In this document: positions 42,465 through 53,065 of the stretch, piece by piece
Layout: every line of letters begins with the position of its first letter
Position numbering within the stretch: position 1 is the first letter of the stretch
Source of the DNA: Rhynchopus sp. YZ270_cl-10
Taxonomy: Eukaryota; Euglenozoa; Diplonemea; Diplonemida; Diplonemidae
DNA length: 64,000 nt
Assembly (NCBI GenBank): GCA_964035575.1
Contig: OZ037923.1
Location: 744,001-808,000, forward strand
Reading direction: 5' to 3'
Notes under the pieces: generated by a model
What the model was told of the DNA's origin: nothing
Database searches by the model: none
What the model saw: only the letters and a program-made list of their open reading frames with translations
Program-made: the position numbers and the translations under genes

Positions 42465-45137
42465 TCACTCGACACGGCCCCACTCTGTGTCCAGCAACGC
42501 CGCCTGCTCTTCACCCTCCACCTCTCCTGCGGCAGTCCAGGTGCTCGCATGCTGACGCAGCTCTTCTCTTGTCACGGCGTACTGTGCCTCAATCGCACTG
42601 AAGGCCGCATCACCGATCATATCCCCATACGAGTCAACCAAGGCCTTGCTGCCTCTGAAGATCTCCACCAAACGCGTCCAATGCGGGTCAGACATCAGAG
42701 TCCCGATGTTCCCCACCACAAACAACCCAGCAATCGGGCGGCTGATCGCCACGTTCAGTCGTTGCGGCTGACCCAGGAACCCAATGCTCTGGCGGTGGTC
42801 GTTCGGCACCTCAGACGCCTCCCGAGAACGCACACAAGACAGGATGACAGCCTTTGCCTCGCGACCTTGGAACGCCTCCACAGTGCACACACGGATGGGC
42901 ATCAGCTTTCTCTTGTAGTCCCACGGCTTGATGAAAGGGGCTGCACCTGCTTCGAACTTGTAGTGCAGTTTGTCACGGATCACCTGACCCTGCTTCAGAT
43001 ACGGTGCCAGCACAACAACGTCCTCGAACTGGAGCTTCCTAGTCTGCAGGAGCGTCGTCACCAAGTCCACAACCTTCAATGCCTCGGTCTCGTTCCTCCA
43101 CGAGGGGGAGTCGGCGTCACGTGTCTCCTTCCCCTCCACATGGTGGAACACCAGTGGATGGAAGTCCTCTGAGGATGGACCGAAGACACCTGTCCCCTTC
43201 AGGATGCTGTACTGTTCTGGGTTCGCCTTTGCACGCAGCGTGTTGTTGTAGGTCAGCTCGTTGTACACAGCCATGATGCTGGGGTGTGCACGGTAGCTGT
43301 CCAGCAGCTGCACAGAGCTTGAGCTGCATGACTGCATCAGCCGCTCGAGAAGTGAGATGCCAAACCCAAGCATCTTGCTCGGCATTGACCTCAGTACAGG
43401 GCCCAGCTGCTTGTGGTCACCAGCAAGGGTCACACACGTGCCTCCGACAGACTTGCCGTCAAGGAACAGCAGAGGCACCAGAATCTCTGCCTCTGTCGCC
43501 TGCCCTGCTTCGTCAATTGCTATGTGTGTAAAGTGACCCTTCGCAAGGCCCATCGTGTACATCGTCCCTGTCACCATAAGGGTGCATATGATCAGTTCCG
43601 CCTCCATCAGACTACCTACGTTCGTGCCTGACGCTTTTTCGACGTACGGCCGCACAGTTTGTGGGCAAAACTCCGGGTTGTACATTTCCGCGATCAAGCG
43701 AATGTGCTTTGTGCTTGATGTTACCGCCTTGCGTGCCACCAGAAGCTCAAATAGCAGATTCGCAGCTTCGTTGCTTGGAGTGACCACCAAGATGCGTGGT
43801 CGGGAGACTTGTGTGCTGTCACGAGAGACGACACCCTTGTGCAGCAGTTGCTCGATGGCTGCAGCAAGCGTCGTGGTCTTGCCTGTCCCAGGTGGGCCGT
43901 GCAGCAGCACCAGATGATGCTTCCCAGGTGGTGGCGGGTGCAGGATCCTGTTGATGCACTCCTGCTGCTCGGGGTTCATGGTCAATGCACTTTGGGACGT
44001 GTGGTGGTACAGGTCCGCAGCACGCTTGCTGCAGTCTGCGAAGTGCTCGTTGACGTAGCCCGCTGTCAGCAGTGGTGCCTCCTTCAGTGCAAGGAATTGT
44101 TTTTTCCAATTGGTCTCCGGCATGCTGAAGATCACCAAGAAGGTACTCCCACGTGGCTGGAAGCCGCTCTCAAACGAGACAAGCACATGGTCAAGGTTGA
44201 CAAAGTGGACGAAACCCATGTCGAAGTGTTCAGTGGTGTTGTCGCAAACACGGACCCTGTCCCCCCGCAGGACGCTGGGACGCTTCTCAGCCAGCCCTTC
44301 GCAGTCGATGCGGTAGAGTGTGCCACATGGTCCCTCTCCGCCCTTGATGACAGCTTCGTGTATGTCGTACGCACGCACGTCACTGATGCTCTGTGCTGTC
44401 TCCACAGTCAGCAGGTCTTTCAGAAAGCTGCGAGCTGTGCCTTCATCCTCAAACGCTGCTTCGCGGGTGAGTGTTCCCGCACCCTCCAGGTGTGCAGACT
44501 TGTAACGCTCCCTCAGGTAGCTCGCCCCGTACCACCCTTTCTTCTGATTCGCCTCTTCCGACGACGCTGCGACGTTGTCAAGCAGGCTGTGTGGCACTAC
44601 CCTGCTGAGCTCGGGCAGTGGGACGATGAACTTAATCCCTTTGTACCCAGGCCTCCTCCCCACACCACGGTAGGTGATGCACTGCTGATCCGCCCTTGAC
44701 AGTCTTGTTCTGGGTCTGCGTGCAGTGCTTCTGGTGAAGCATGATGCGTACGTATCCGTCCAGGACGACGACTCGTAGGTACTGTGGTTGCGGTTGCTGT
44801 AGGAGTTGCCGTTGCAGTTGGACTCGTGCTGGTCACGACTTTCGAATGTGAATTCGTTGCCAGCTCTGGACTCCGTCGCCCCACATAGCCTACATGCAAC
44901 AGTTTTGTTGCGTCTGCAGCTGACCTCATGCCGGTCACGGATTTCTTCGTAAGTGAAGTCGTTGCCAGCTTTGGACCTAGTCGTTTCGCATATCCTACAT
45001 GGGAAAAGAATCGGGTTATTACGTCTGCAGCTGACCTCGTGCCAGTCACGACGTTCTTCGCAAGTAAATGCCTTGCCAGCTCTGGACTTCCACGCATCGC
45101 ATATCCTGCATGGAAAAAGAGGTACCCCTCTTGCCAT
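42465..45137 (-). CDS. SF1 (Upf1/MOV10-like) helicase with three CCHC fingers, copy 1
   Basis: 890 aa. The N terminus holds three C-x2-C-x20ish-H-x4-C fingers at about 41-residue spacing (CRICDAW..., CRICETT..., CRLCGAT..., each ending HExxC). All SF1 motifs are visible: GPPGTGKTTTL (I), IAIDEAGQATE (II), TLAGDHKQLGPV (III), LLDSYRAHPS, VCTVEAFQGREAKAVIL (V) and RLNVAISRP (VI). The DEAG box and overall layout fit the Upf1-like group, closest to MOV10-type RNA helicases; the exact orthology needs alignment. A CCCCAG acceptor-like site lies about 25 nt before the ATG. It is part of a tandem duplication with 47026-49974 and has two fewer fingers. Confidence 0.88.
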   Translation of the reverse strand: MARGVPLFPCRICDAWKSRAGKAFTCEERRDWHEVSCRRNNPILFPCRICETTRSKAGNDFTYEEIRDRHEVSCRRNKTVACRLCGATESRAGNEFTFESRDQHESNCNGNSYSNRNHSTYESSSWTDTYASCFTRSTARRPRTRLSRADQQCITYRGVGRRPGYKGIKFIVPLPELSRVVPHSLLDNVAASSEEANQKKGWYGASYLRERYKSAHLEGAGTLTREAAFEDEGTARSFLKDLLTVETAQSISDVRAYDIHEAVIKGGEGPCGTLYRIDCEGLAEKRPSVLRGDRVRVCDNTTEHFDMGFVHFVNLDHVLVSFESGFQPRGSTFLVIFSMPETNWKKQFLALKEAPLLTAGYVNEHFADCSKRAADLYHHTSQSALTMNPEQQECINRILHPPPPGKHHLVLLHGPPGTGKTTTLAAAIEQLLHKGVVSRDSTQVSRPRILVVTPSNEAANLLFELLVARKAVTSSTKHIRLIAEMYNPEFCPQTVRPYVEKASGTNVGSLMEAELIICTLMVTGTMYTMGLAKGHFTHIAIDEAGQATEAEILVPLLFLDGKSVGGTCVTLAGDHKQLGPVLRSMPSKMLGFGISLLERLMQSCSSSSVQLLDSYRAHPSIMAVYNELTYNNTLRAKANPEQYSILKGTGVFGPSSEDFHPLVFHHVEGKETRDADSPSWRNETEALKVVDLVTTLLQTRKLQFEDVVVLAPYLKQGQVIRDKLHYKFEAGAAPFIKPWDYKRKLMPIRVCTVEAFQGREAKAVILSCVRSREASEVPNDHRQSIGFLGQPQRLNVAISRPIAGLFVVGNIGTLMSDPHWTRLVEIFRGSKALVDSYGDMIGDAAFSAIEAQYAVTREELRQHASTWTAAGEVEGEEQAALLDTEWGRVE

Positions 45138-45292
45138 TTACTCTCTCCTCTTTGTGAATCTGGGGTGATTGTGCGGTGTAGTGAGGAGGAGGGTGGGGTG
45201 GTTAGAACACAGCTGGGAACTTAACGCACCCCTCCAGGAACTAGCCAGCACAGAGGCTGGCAGGTAAGACAGCTCCAGAACCTCGCTCGGTT
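45138..45292. other. Leader region of helicase copy 1
   Basis: Acceptor-like CAATCACCCCAG near 45153-45164 and sequence shared with 49975-50110 upstream of copy 2, including CAGGAACTAGCCAGCACAG. Confidence 0.55.
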
Positions 45293-46204
45293 ACGTCTCT
45301 CAGGCAAGTATGATAGGCAGGCGAGGGGTAGGCCCTCCACATCCCGCCGGAGGACTTGCCTTGTGTGTTGGATTAGCTTCCGTGTGCAAAAAAAGAGGAA
45401 CGTGTGGAACAAAATCAGAGGTCAGGACAAATGAAAGTCTTGTCGTCACAAAAAATGAATTTTCCGACTGAGAGATCAGGTATTGAAGACAGTGTGAGTT
45501 TTTCATCATCTGCATTCCAACAAAGAGCTGAGTGAAGAAAAGGGTGCAGAGAACAGAAACGAACAGGCAAGACAACACGAAAGCAGTCAGAGAGCCAATA
45601 GATATAACAGTATCGACATTGGGAAAAAGGTCCTCGCGTACAGGTCTGTGAAGAGTTACTTTTATCATCGTGTGTGGTGTTGTGTGTCGCTTGCTTTGGT
45701 TCTGTTCTTCAGTCGTAAATCCCGATGAAAGGTAGCTTCATATCGTAAGATCAGGTCTTGAAACACATAAATAAAATCATCATCAGCACACATGCTCAGA
45801 ACAGTATGGATGTGCAGCTCGGTCACATCTCTCAGGCAAGCATGATAGGCAGGCGAGGGGTAGGCCCTCCACATCCCGCCGGAGGACTTGCCTTGTGTGT
45901 TGGATTAGCTTCCGTGTGCAAAAAAAGAGGAATGTGTGGAACAAAATCAGAGGTCAGGACAAATGAAAGTCTTGTCGTCACAAAAAAATGAATTTTCCGA
46001 CTGAGAGATCAGGTATTGAAGACAGTGTGAGTTTTTCATCATCTGCATTCCAACAAAGAGCTGAGTGAGAAAAGGGGTGCAGAGAACAGAAACGAACAGG
46101 CAAGACAACACGAAAGCAGTCAGAGAGCCAATAGATATAACAGTATCGACATTGGGAAAAAGGTCCTCGCGTACAGGTCTGTGAAGAGTTACTTTTGTCA
46201 TCAT
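45293..46204. repeat. R repeat, locus 5 (two tandem units)
   Basis: Cores at about 45298-45373 and 45832-45905, 534 bp apart, each followed by the 300-bp module; the 160-bp module lies between. It separates the two helicase copies. Confidence 0.88.
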
Positions 46205-47025
46205 GTGTGAGCTTCAATGCAGCAAGGTGCTCGCGTATCAGAGCATGGGAATGAGGGAAAAAATCTTTCCGGCCAAAATCTGGTGACGGGGACAACATGT
46301 AGAAAAAAAGCCTGTTTTATTTCAACATTATTTTTGATGCTGTTCTTCGTTACGTTGACAAACCCCCAGAGAGAGGGGGGAAAACAAAACATTTGACATT
46401 TACCCTGTGCAATAACACAAGGAGAGAAGCCCGAACCACAGATATTTTTTTAGATGTCATTCATCGTACATCTTGTGGTATTGGAGAAAAAGGGAAGTTG
46501 TCTGTGCACACTCCTGCACCAAAAAAAGAAAACAAAAAATGGGCAAGTAAAAAAGCAAAAAAGGGGAATAATACGCCTCACTGCGTCAAAAGTGAAAAAT
46601 AAAACACACGTTTGCAAGATCACCATCACATAGGAGACCATCAACCCGATTCATTGGACCCAAGCGGGTGGACCAGTTTTCACTTTTGCCGGCTTGAAAA
46701 AAGTTGGCTTGAAATACAAAAGCTCGCTCGTGACAGGACACCTTTGGTGCGTGCTCAGTCACCATGACGAAGCCGAGAAACCCAACATCACAGGACACTA
46801 TCGCATCTTGTCTGTGTGTCGGGGTGAACAAAACAAAAAACAAAACGTGAAACATGCCAGTGCCTCTCATGCACCTCTGAACACATCTGAATGACTGTGC
46901 CGCTCGTTAAGCCTCGCTGGCGTGCTCCACTAACAGTCGCAGTAAAAAGAGAAAAGTTTAAAAAGCATAAAGATGTATCTGGGATAAATGGACAAGAGTG
47001 TGAGTTCATTTCTGCACGTGAACAC
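46205..47025. other. 3'-flanking region of helicase copy 2
   Basis: Homologous to the region after copy 1, but about 800 bp shorter. It contains a class C repeat at 46702-46760 and a CTCTCATG hairpin near 46860-46877 (GTGCC / GCAC arms). No gene seen. Confidence 0.6.
46702..46760 (-). repeat. Class C repeat
   Basis: TTGGCTTGAAATACAAAAGC, TCGCTCGTGACAGGACACC; fused to a class A-like TGCTCAGTCACC end. Confidence 0.5.
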
Positions 47026-49974
47026 TCACTCGACACGGCCCCACTCTGTGTCCAGCAATGCCGCCTGCTCTTCACCCTCCACCTCTTCTGCGGCAGTCCA
47101 GGTGCTCGCATGCTGACGCAGCTCTTCTCTTGTCACGGCGTACTGTGCCTCAATCGCACTGAAGGCCGCATCACCGATCATATCCCCATACGAGTCAACC
47201 AAGGCCTTGCTGTCTCTGAAGATCTCCACCAAACGCGTCCAATGATGGTCAGACATCAGAGTCCCGATGTTCCCCACCACAAACAACCCAGCAATTGGGC
47301 GGCTGATCGCCACGTTCAGTCGTTGCGGCTGACCCAGGAACCCAATGCTCTGGCGGTGGTCGTTCGGCACCTCAGACGCCTCCCGAGAACGCACACAAGA
47401 CAGGATGACAGCCTTTGCCTCGCGACCTTGGAACGCCTCCACAGTGCATACACGTATGGGCATCAGCTTCCTTTTGTAAGTATCCCAGGAGGGCTTGATG
47501 AATGGGGCTGCACCTGCTTCAAACTTGTAGTGCAGTTTGTCACGGATCACCTGGCACTGCTTCAGATACGGTGCCAGCACAACAACATCCTTGAACTGGA
47601 GCTTCCCAGTCTGCAAAAGCTTCGTCACCAAGTCCACGACCTTCAATGCCTCGGTCTCGTTCCTCCACGAGGGGGAGTCGGCGTCACGTGTCTCCTTCCC
47701 TTCCACATGGTGGAACACCAGTGGATGGAAGTCCTCTGAGGATGGGCCGAAGACACCTGTCCCCTTCAGGATGCTGTACTGTTCTGGGTTCGCCTTTGCA
47801 CGCAGCGTGTTGTTGTAGGTCAGCTCGTTGTACACAGCCATGATGCTGGGGTGTGCACGGTAGCTGTCCAGCAGCTGCACAGAGCTTGAGCTGCACGACT
47901 GCATCAGTCGCTCGAGAAGTGAGATGCCAAACCCAAGCATCTTGCTCGGCATTGACCTCAGCACAGGGCCCAGCTGCTTGTGGTCACCAGCAAGGGTCAC
48001 ACACGTGCCTCCGACAGACTTGCCGTCAAGGAACAGCAGAGGCACCAGAATCTCTGCCTCTGTCGCCTGCCCTGCTTCGTCAATTGCAATATGCGAGAAC
48101 CACCCCTTCGCAAGGCCCATCGTGTACATCGTCCCCGTCACCATAAGGGTGCATATGATCAGTTCCGCCTCCATCAGACTACCTACGTTCGTGCCTGACG
48201 CTTTTTCGACGTACGGCCGCACAGTTTGTGGGCAAAACTCTGGGTTGTACATTTCCGCGATCAAGCGAATGTGCTTTGTGCTTGATGTTACCGCCTTGCG
48301 TGCCACCAGAAGCTCAAATAGCAGATTCGCAGCTTCGTTGCTTGGAGTGACCACCAAGATGCGTGGTCGGGAGACTTGTGTGCGGTCACGGGAGACGACA
48401 CCCTTGTGCAGCAGTTGCTCGATGGCTGCAGCAAGCGTCGTGGTCTTGCCTGTCCCAGGTGGGCCGTGCAGCAGCACCAGATGATGCTTCCCAGGTGGTG
48501 GCGGGTGCAGGATCCTGTTGATGCACTCCTGCTGCTCGGGGTTCATGGTCAATGCACTTTGGGACGTGTGGTGGTACAGGTCCGCAGCACGCTTGCTGCA
48601 GTCTGCGAAGTGCTCGTTGACGTAGCCCGCTGTCAGCAGTGGTGCCTCCTTCAGTGCAAGGAACTGTTTTTTCCAATTGGTCTCCGGCATGCTGAAGATC
48701 ACCAGGAAGGTACTCCCACGTGGCTGGAACCTGATATCAAACGAGACAAGCACATGGTCAAGGCTTACAAAGTGGACGAAACCCATGTCGAAGTGTTCAG
48801 TGGTGTTGTCGCAAACACGGACCCTGTCCCCCCGCAGGACGCTGGGACGCTTCTCAGCCAGCCCTTCGCAGTCGATGCGGTAGAGTGTGCCACATGGTCC
48901 CTCTCCGCCTTTGATGACAGCTTCGTGTATGTCGTACGCACGCACGTCACTGATGCTCTGTGCTGTCTCCACAGTCAGCAGGTCTTTCAGAAAGCTGCGA
49001 GCTGTGCCTTCATCCTCAAACGCTGCTTCGCGGGTGAGTGTTCCCGCACCCTCCAGGTGTGCAGACTTGTAACGTCCCTTTAGGTAGCTCGCCCCGTACC
49101 ACCCTTTCTTCTGCTTGGCTTCTTCCGACGACGCTGCGACGTTGTCAAGCAAATTGCGTGGTATAACACTGCTGAGCCCGGGCAGTGGGACGATGAACTT
49201 AATCCCCTTGTACCCAGGCCTCCTCCCCACACCACGGTAGGTGATGCACTGCTGATCCGCCCTTGACAGTCTTGTTCTGGGTCTGCGTGCAGTGCTTCTG
49301 CTTCTGGCCAAGCATGATGCGCAATGGGATTGGGACGTGACATAGTTCATGTGGCAGCCACTGCACAAACGACGCGGATCCGTAACAGACGACGGCTCGT
49401 TGGGACTGTGGTTGCGGTGACGGTTGCTGTGGTTGTGGCTCCTGCAGTTGGCCTCGTGCTGGTTACGACTTTCGTTTGTGAATTCGTTGCCAGCTTTGGA
49501 CTCCGTCGCCCCGCATACCCTGCAGGAAATTACAGTTGGGCTATTGCGCCTGCAGGTGACCTCATGCTGGTCACGAATTCTTTTGTCTGCAAATGTGTTG
49601 CCAGCTTTGGACTTTGTCGCCTCGCATATCCGACATGGAAAAACAGTTGGACTGTTGTTGCGCTTGCAGCTGACCTCATGCCGGTCACGAATTTCTTCGC
49701 AAGTAAATATGATGCGACCTTTGGACCTAGTCGCCCCGCATATTCTGCATGGAAAAAGAATCGGGTTTTTAAGCCTGCAGCTGACCTCATGCCGGTCACG
49801 CATTTCTTCGTCTTTAAATGGGTTGCGAGCTTTGGACTTCGTAGACCCACAAATCCTGCATGGGAAATTTTCCCCGCAATTGTACTCGTGCGCGGCACGC
49901 ATTACCTTGTTTTTGAAGGAAAGGCCCTTCTTTGACTTCTCCGCTCCACATGTCCTGCATGGATGCACCACCAT
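47026..49974 (-). CDS. SF1 (Upf1/MOV10-like) helicase with five CCHC fingers, copy 2
   Basis: 982 aa. From about residue 225 on it is almost identical to copy 1, with every helicase motif kept. The N terminus has five CCHC fingers (CRTC, CRIC, CRIC, CRIC, CRVC starts; HExxC ends) and a further Cys cluster (CSGCHMNY ... CASC) absent from copy 1. The finger block repeats at about 41 residues, so the difference arose by gain or loss of whole fingers. Leader: ATCGCAG acceptor-like site 28 nt before the ATG. Such fingers are expected to bind RNA or protein partners; the target is unknown. Confidence 0.88.
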   Translation of the reverse strand: MVVHPCRTCGAEKSKKGLSFKNKVMRAAHEYNCGENFPCRICGSTKSKARNPFKDEEMRDRHEVSCRLKNPILFPCRICGATRSKGRIIFTCEEIRDRHEVSCKRNNSPTVFPCRICEATKSKAGNTFADKRIRDQHEVTCRRNSPTVISCRVCGATESKAGNEFTNESRNQHEANCRSHNHSNRHRNHSPNEPSSVTDPRRLCSGCHMNYVTSQSHCASCLARSRSTARRPRTRLSRADQQCITYRGVGRRPGYKGIKFIVPLPGLSSVIPRNLLDNVAASSEEAKQKKGWYGASYLKGRYKSAHLEGAGTLTREAAFEDEGTARSFLKDLLTVETAQSISDVRAYDIHEAVIKGGEGPCGTLYRIDCEGLAEKRPSVLRGDRVRVCDNTTEHFDMGFVHFVSLDHVLVSFDIRFQPRGSTFLVIFSMPETNWKKQFLALKEAPLLTAGYVNEHFADCSKRAADLYHHTSQSALTMNPEQQECINRILHPPPPGKHHLVLLHGPPGTGKTTTLAAAIEQLLHKGVVSRDRTQVSRPRILVVTPSNEAANLLFELLVARKAVTSSTKHIRLIAEMYNPEFCPQTVRPYVEKASGTNVGSLMEAELIICTLMVTGTMYTMGLAKGWFSHIAIDEAGQATEAEILVPLLFLDGKSVGGTCVTLAGDHKQLGPVLRSMPSKMLGFGISLLERLMQSCSSSSVQLLDSYRAHPSIMAVYNELTYNNTLRAKANPEQYSILKGTGVFGPSSEDFHPLVFHHVEGKETRDADSPSWRNETEALKVVDLVTKLLQTGKLQFKDVVVLAPYLKQCQVIRDKLHYKFEAGAAPFIKPSWDTYKRKLMPIRVCTVEAFQGREAKAVILSCVRSREASEVPNDHRQSIGFLGQPQRLNVAISRPIAGLFVVGNIGTLMSDHHWTRLVEIFRDSKALVDSYGDMIGDAAFSAIEAQYAVTREELRQHASTWTAAEEVEGEEQAALLDTEWGRVE

Positions 49975-50111
49975 TTACTCACTCCCCCCTTTGTGGATCT
50001 GCGATGGTAGTGAGTGTGAGGGTGGCGTGGTTAGAACACAGCTGGGAAAAAAACGCCCCCCTCCAGGAACTAGCCAGCACAGAGGCTGGCAGGTAAGACA
50101 GCTCCATCGGT

Positions 50112-50491
50112 CACATCTCTCAGGCAAGCATGATAGGCAGGCGAGGGGTAGGCCCTCCACATCCCGCCGGAGGACTTGCCTTGTGTGTTGGATTAGCTTC
50201 CGTGTGCAAAAAAAGAGGAATGTGTGGAACAAAATCAGAGGTCAGGACAAATGAAAGTCTTGTCGTCACAAAAAATGAATTTTCCGACTGAGAGATCAGG
50301 TATTGAAGACAGTGTGAGTTTTTCATCATCTGCATTCCAACAAAGAGCTGAGTGAAAAAAAGGGTGCAGAGAACAGAAACGAACAGGCAAGACAACACGA
50401 AAGCAGTCAGAGAGCCAATAGATATAACAGTATCGACATTGGGAAAAAGGTCCTCGCGTACAGGTCTGTGAAGAGTTACTTTTATCATCAT
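50112..50491. repeat. R repeat, locus 6
   Basis: One core (about 50117-50192) and one complete 300-bp module ending TTATCATCAT. Confidence 0.88.
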
Positions 50492-51180
50492 ATGCGGTGT
50501 TGGTTCCGAAACACTAACGCGAGTTGGAAGTCAGACAAAACACTTTGTGCACACCTCCACAAGATCCTCAAACCGACGAGGGAGCACTTCGTTGGTACAC
50601 AGCGCGGGATGCTGCATGCATGGCACACGGTCTTGCATGGGACTACTCTTGACCAAAAAAGAATAAATTGACTTTTTTTTCCCCTCTGCACAAACACTTT
50701 TGCTGAATGCTCGGTGTTGAGGGGCTCCCACGTTGACGATGAGAGGTTAGGAAACTAGGGGAACGTTGGAAGAACAGAGACGTTGAAAGTGCACACATTC
50801 CCTTCACATCAAAGAGCCACATCAAAGAGCTGGGCTGCTGCCACCTATGTGTAACCTGCTGCAGACCGCAGTACGCGGCAGCAACAGGGCAGGCGTTACG
50901 AAGCATCTTATGTGAACAACGTTTGCTTTGCATATCAACTACTATCACATAGAGAGTAGCCGCGATTTCTTTTTTCTGTCTTCACAGAACCCTCAAAAAG
51001 AAAGCAAACACAGAAGGGAGTACCCTTACTATGCATACAATGCCAATAACGTTCAACCCGCCTGCTCACGGTGTAATCATATAAAAAAAAATGTAGAAAA
51101 AGAAAAACGAGAGACTCGTATTTTACGTTCGACAAAAATAATTAGTGGAGTGTATCCTCTGTGAAGAATAGACAGGTTAT

Positions 51181-51215
51181 AAGATGACCCTAAGCCTTTC
51201 GTGCTTGGTCACCTT
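51181..51215 (-). repeat. Class A stem-loop repeat
   Basis: Arms AAGATGA / TCACCTT and TAAGC / GCTTG around CTTTCGT (one wobble). Confidence 0.65.
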
Positions 51216-51366
51216 GAAAAAAAAAGGGGGGCGTGGTTTTTATTATTGTGTAATGCCCGCCGCGCTCTCTTCTCTTGCACGAAGAATATCATTTTCCCTA
51301 CACCCAATCCCAGATGCAACATAGTGGAACACAGTTTTTCCGCTGTTACATCAACGATATTAAAGT

Positions 51367-51420
51367 GAAGTTGATAGTGCGAAAACGCCTCTGGGACCCA
51401 GACAACTGACACTCCGCGGG
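51367..51420 (-). repeat. Class D repeat
   Basis: GAAGTTGATAGTGCGAAAAC, GCCTCTGGGACCC, then ACACTCCGCGGGTTA, as in 27940-27988. Confidence 0.6.
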
Positions 51421-51758
51421 TTATCGAACCCCGTAGTGTTGCGCTTGGGAGTGGTTTACAGGGAAGCTGTAAGCAGGTATACAGTCATTACCCCACCCTG
51501 ATCGGGAAGGGGGGACAACATGATTTAGAGATTCAAGAAAAGCACGTTAAAAAAAAAGTCACTCGACACACATAGTAAACCTCTGGCACTCAAATATCAT
51601 CCCAAAAAAAACCCCCCCAATTTTTTTTTCTGCAAAAGGTACACAGATCGTCCTCCACTCCTTAAAGGGCTTCGTTTTACATAAATTCACAGACATTTCA
51701 ATACCACCACCAGAGATTCTCCTTCCCCCTCCTCCCTCCTCCTCCTCCTCCTCCCCCA

Positions 51759-52559
51759 TCACAGCTTCGCAAACTTCCCATGCCTCCCATCTCCTGAGCT
51801 GAACCGAGAGGCCCCTGCCTTTGCGTCTGATAGGGTATGAAGGGCTGCTTCGAACTCTCGATCGAGAACATCAGCATAGGGCGCGTCCCAACCGGTAATG
51901 GCTGACATTCTATCGGCACGCATTGTAGCTTGAGGGAACATGCTAATCTCTTTTGCAAGCGCCTCTGCCGCTTCACGCGACGTACCATGTGGTGCCACTC
52001 TGTTTGCAAGCCCAAAGGATAAAGCTTCATCCGCAGTCACCTTCCGTCCTGTTAATATCATATCCATTGCGCGCGACTGCCCTATCAACCTCGGCAGTCT
52101 GATCGTCCCGCCATCAATCAACGGAACACCAAACCTTCTGCAGTATACACCAAAGTACGCCGTCTCCTCCACAACCCTCATATCGCACCACACAGCAAGC
52201 TCTAGACCCCCTGCAACACAGGGTCCGCTGACCGCAGCTATGACCGGCTTGCTTAATATCATTCGGGTCGGACCCATGGGGCCTTCCTTCTGCCCAATGT
52301 CGATGCGTGGTGCGTCCTTCCCGGAAGATACACTGTGGAGGTCTGCCCCCGCACAGAAATGCCCTCCCCTCCCGCAGAGCACTGCTGCGCGTTGGGTTGT
52401 GTCTCGGTCGAAGGCGTCGAAGGCGTGGATAAGCTCCTGTGCGCAGGGTCCGTTGACAGCGTTGCGAGCCTCTTCCCGGCAGATCATGACTGTAGTGACA
52501 TGGCCTTTGCGTGTCACCTCAATATGCTTATAAGGGGGTGGACTACCTCCACTGTCCAT
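51759..52559 (-). CDS. Enoyl-CoA hydratase/isomerase (crotonase) family protein
   Basis: 266 aa, one exon, close to the usual 260 aa. The CoA-binding and oxyanion-hole segments are clear (GHFCAGADLHS and CVAGGLELAVWCD), followed by RLPRLIG and the MILTGRKVTADEAL helix. The first catalytic Glu position (GGLEL) is kept. The second (in QPE of classical hydratases) reads CRRFG, so simple hydration of enoyl-CoA is unlikely; isomerase, hydrolase or a divergent role is possible. No mitochondrial targeting peptide is obvious. The ATG follows directly after a pyrimidine-rich tract and an A-run. Confidence 0.88.
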   Translation of the reverse strand: MDSGGSPPPYKHIEVTRKGHVTTVMICREEARNAVNGPCAQELIHAFDAFDRDTTQRAAVLCGRGGHFCAGADLHSVSSGKDAPRIDIGQKEGPMGPTRMILSKPVIAAVSGPCVAGGLELAVWCDMRVVEETAYFGVYCRRFGVPLIDGGTIRLPRLIGQSRAMDMILTGRKVTADEALSFGLANRVAPHGTSREAAEALAKEISMFPQATMRADRMSAITGWDAPYADVLDREFEAALHTLSDAKAGASRFSSGDGRHGKFAKL

Positions 52560-52931
52560 TTTTTTTGTAAGAAAGGGGGGAAGGGGGTTTGACTGAAAGT
52601 TGTTGTTGCTGCTTTGTGCTCTTTTTGTTTTGGTGGTCTTTAAAAATGTACTATTTGCTTTTTTGTTTTGTTGTTGCTTTTGTGTTTTGGATCCATGACC
52701 AATTGGTCTTCAGGAATCTTTTTTCGTGAGGGGGGAAGGGGGGGTCTGGAAAAGAGTTTTTGGTGAAATATTAGTGGGGGAGGGGGGAGGGAGGGGGGAG
52801 GAGGAGGAATCAAAAAAATCGATGTGGCGTGCAAAAGAGGAGGGTTTTATTTCCCAACCCAACAACGATAAAGCGTGAAGACAATAATTAAAAGCAAATA
52901 AGAAGTAATTTTAGGTTTTGTGAGGCACTCA

Positions 52932-52981
52932 ACGACTGTGCCGGCTCTGTGGCGTCACGGAGCCACCAACACTCCACAGTC
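52932..52981. repeat. Nested hairpin
   Basis: GACTGTG / CACAGTC outside and GGCTCTGTG / CACGGAGCC inside; a stable cruciform or RNA hairpin. Confidence 0.6.
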
Positions 52982-53065
52982 ATTTTTCCTGCGCATCCAG
53001 GAAAACTCGCAGTATGCGACTAGGGAGTGCAGGATTTTTGCTGCTAAAGTAGAGATAAATCAAGA

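Larger units (their letters stand above)
50492..51758. other. Gene-free region downstream of the crotonase
   Basis: Unique sequence with class D (50782-50800 partial, 51367-51420) and class A (51181-51215) repeats. No gene recognised. Confidence 0.6.

Noticed and set aside
42330-44699. Plus-strand frames opposite the helicases
   Set aside because: Antisense shadows of a conserved coding region; no domain of their own.
42465-49974. Helicases as parts of a Helitron
   Set aside because: No HUH Rep domain, no Pif1-type motifs and no Helitron hairpin end; the motifs are Upf1/MOV10-like.
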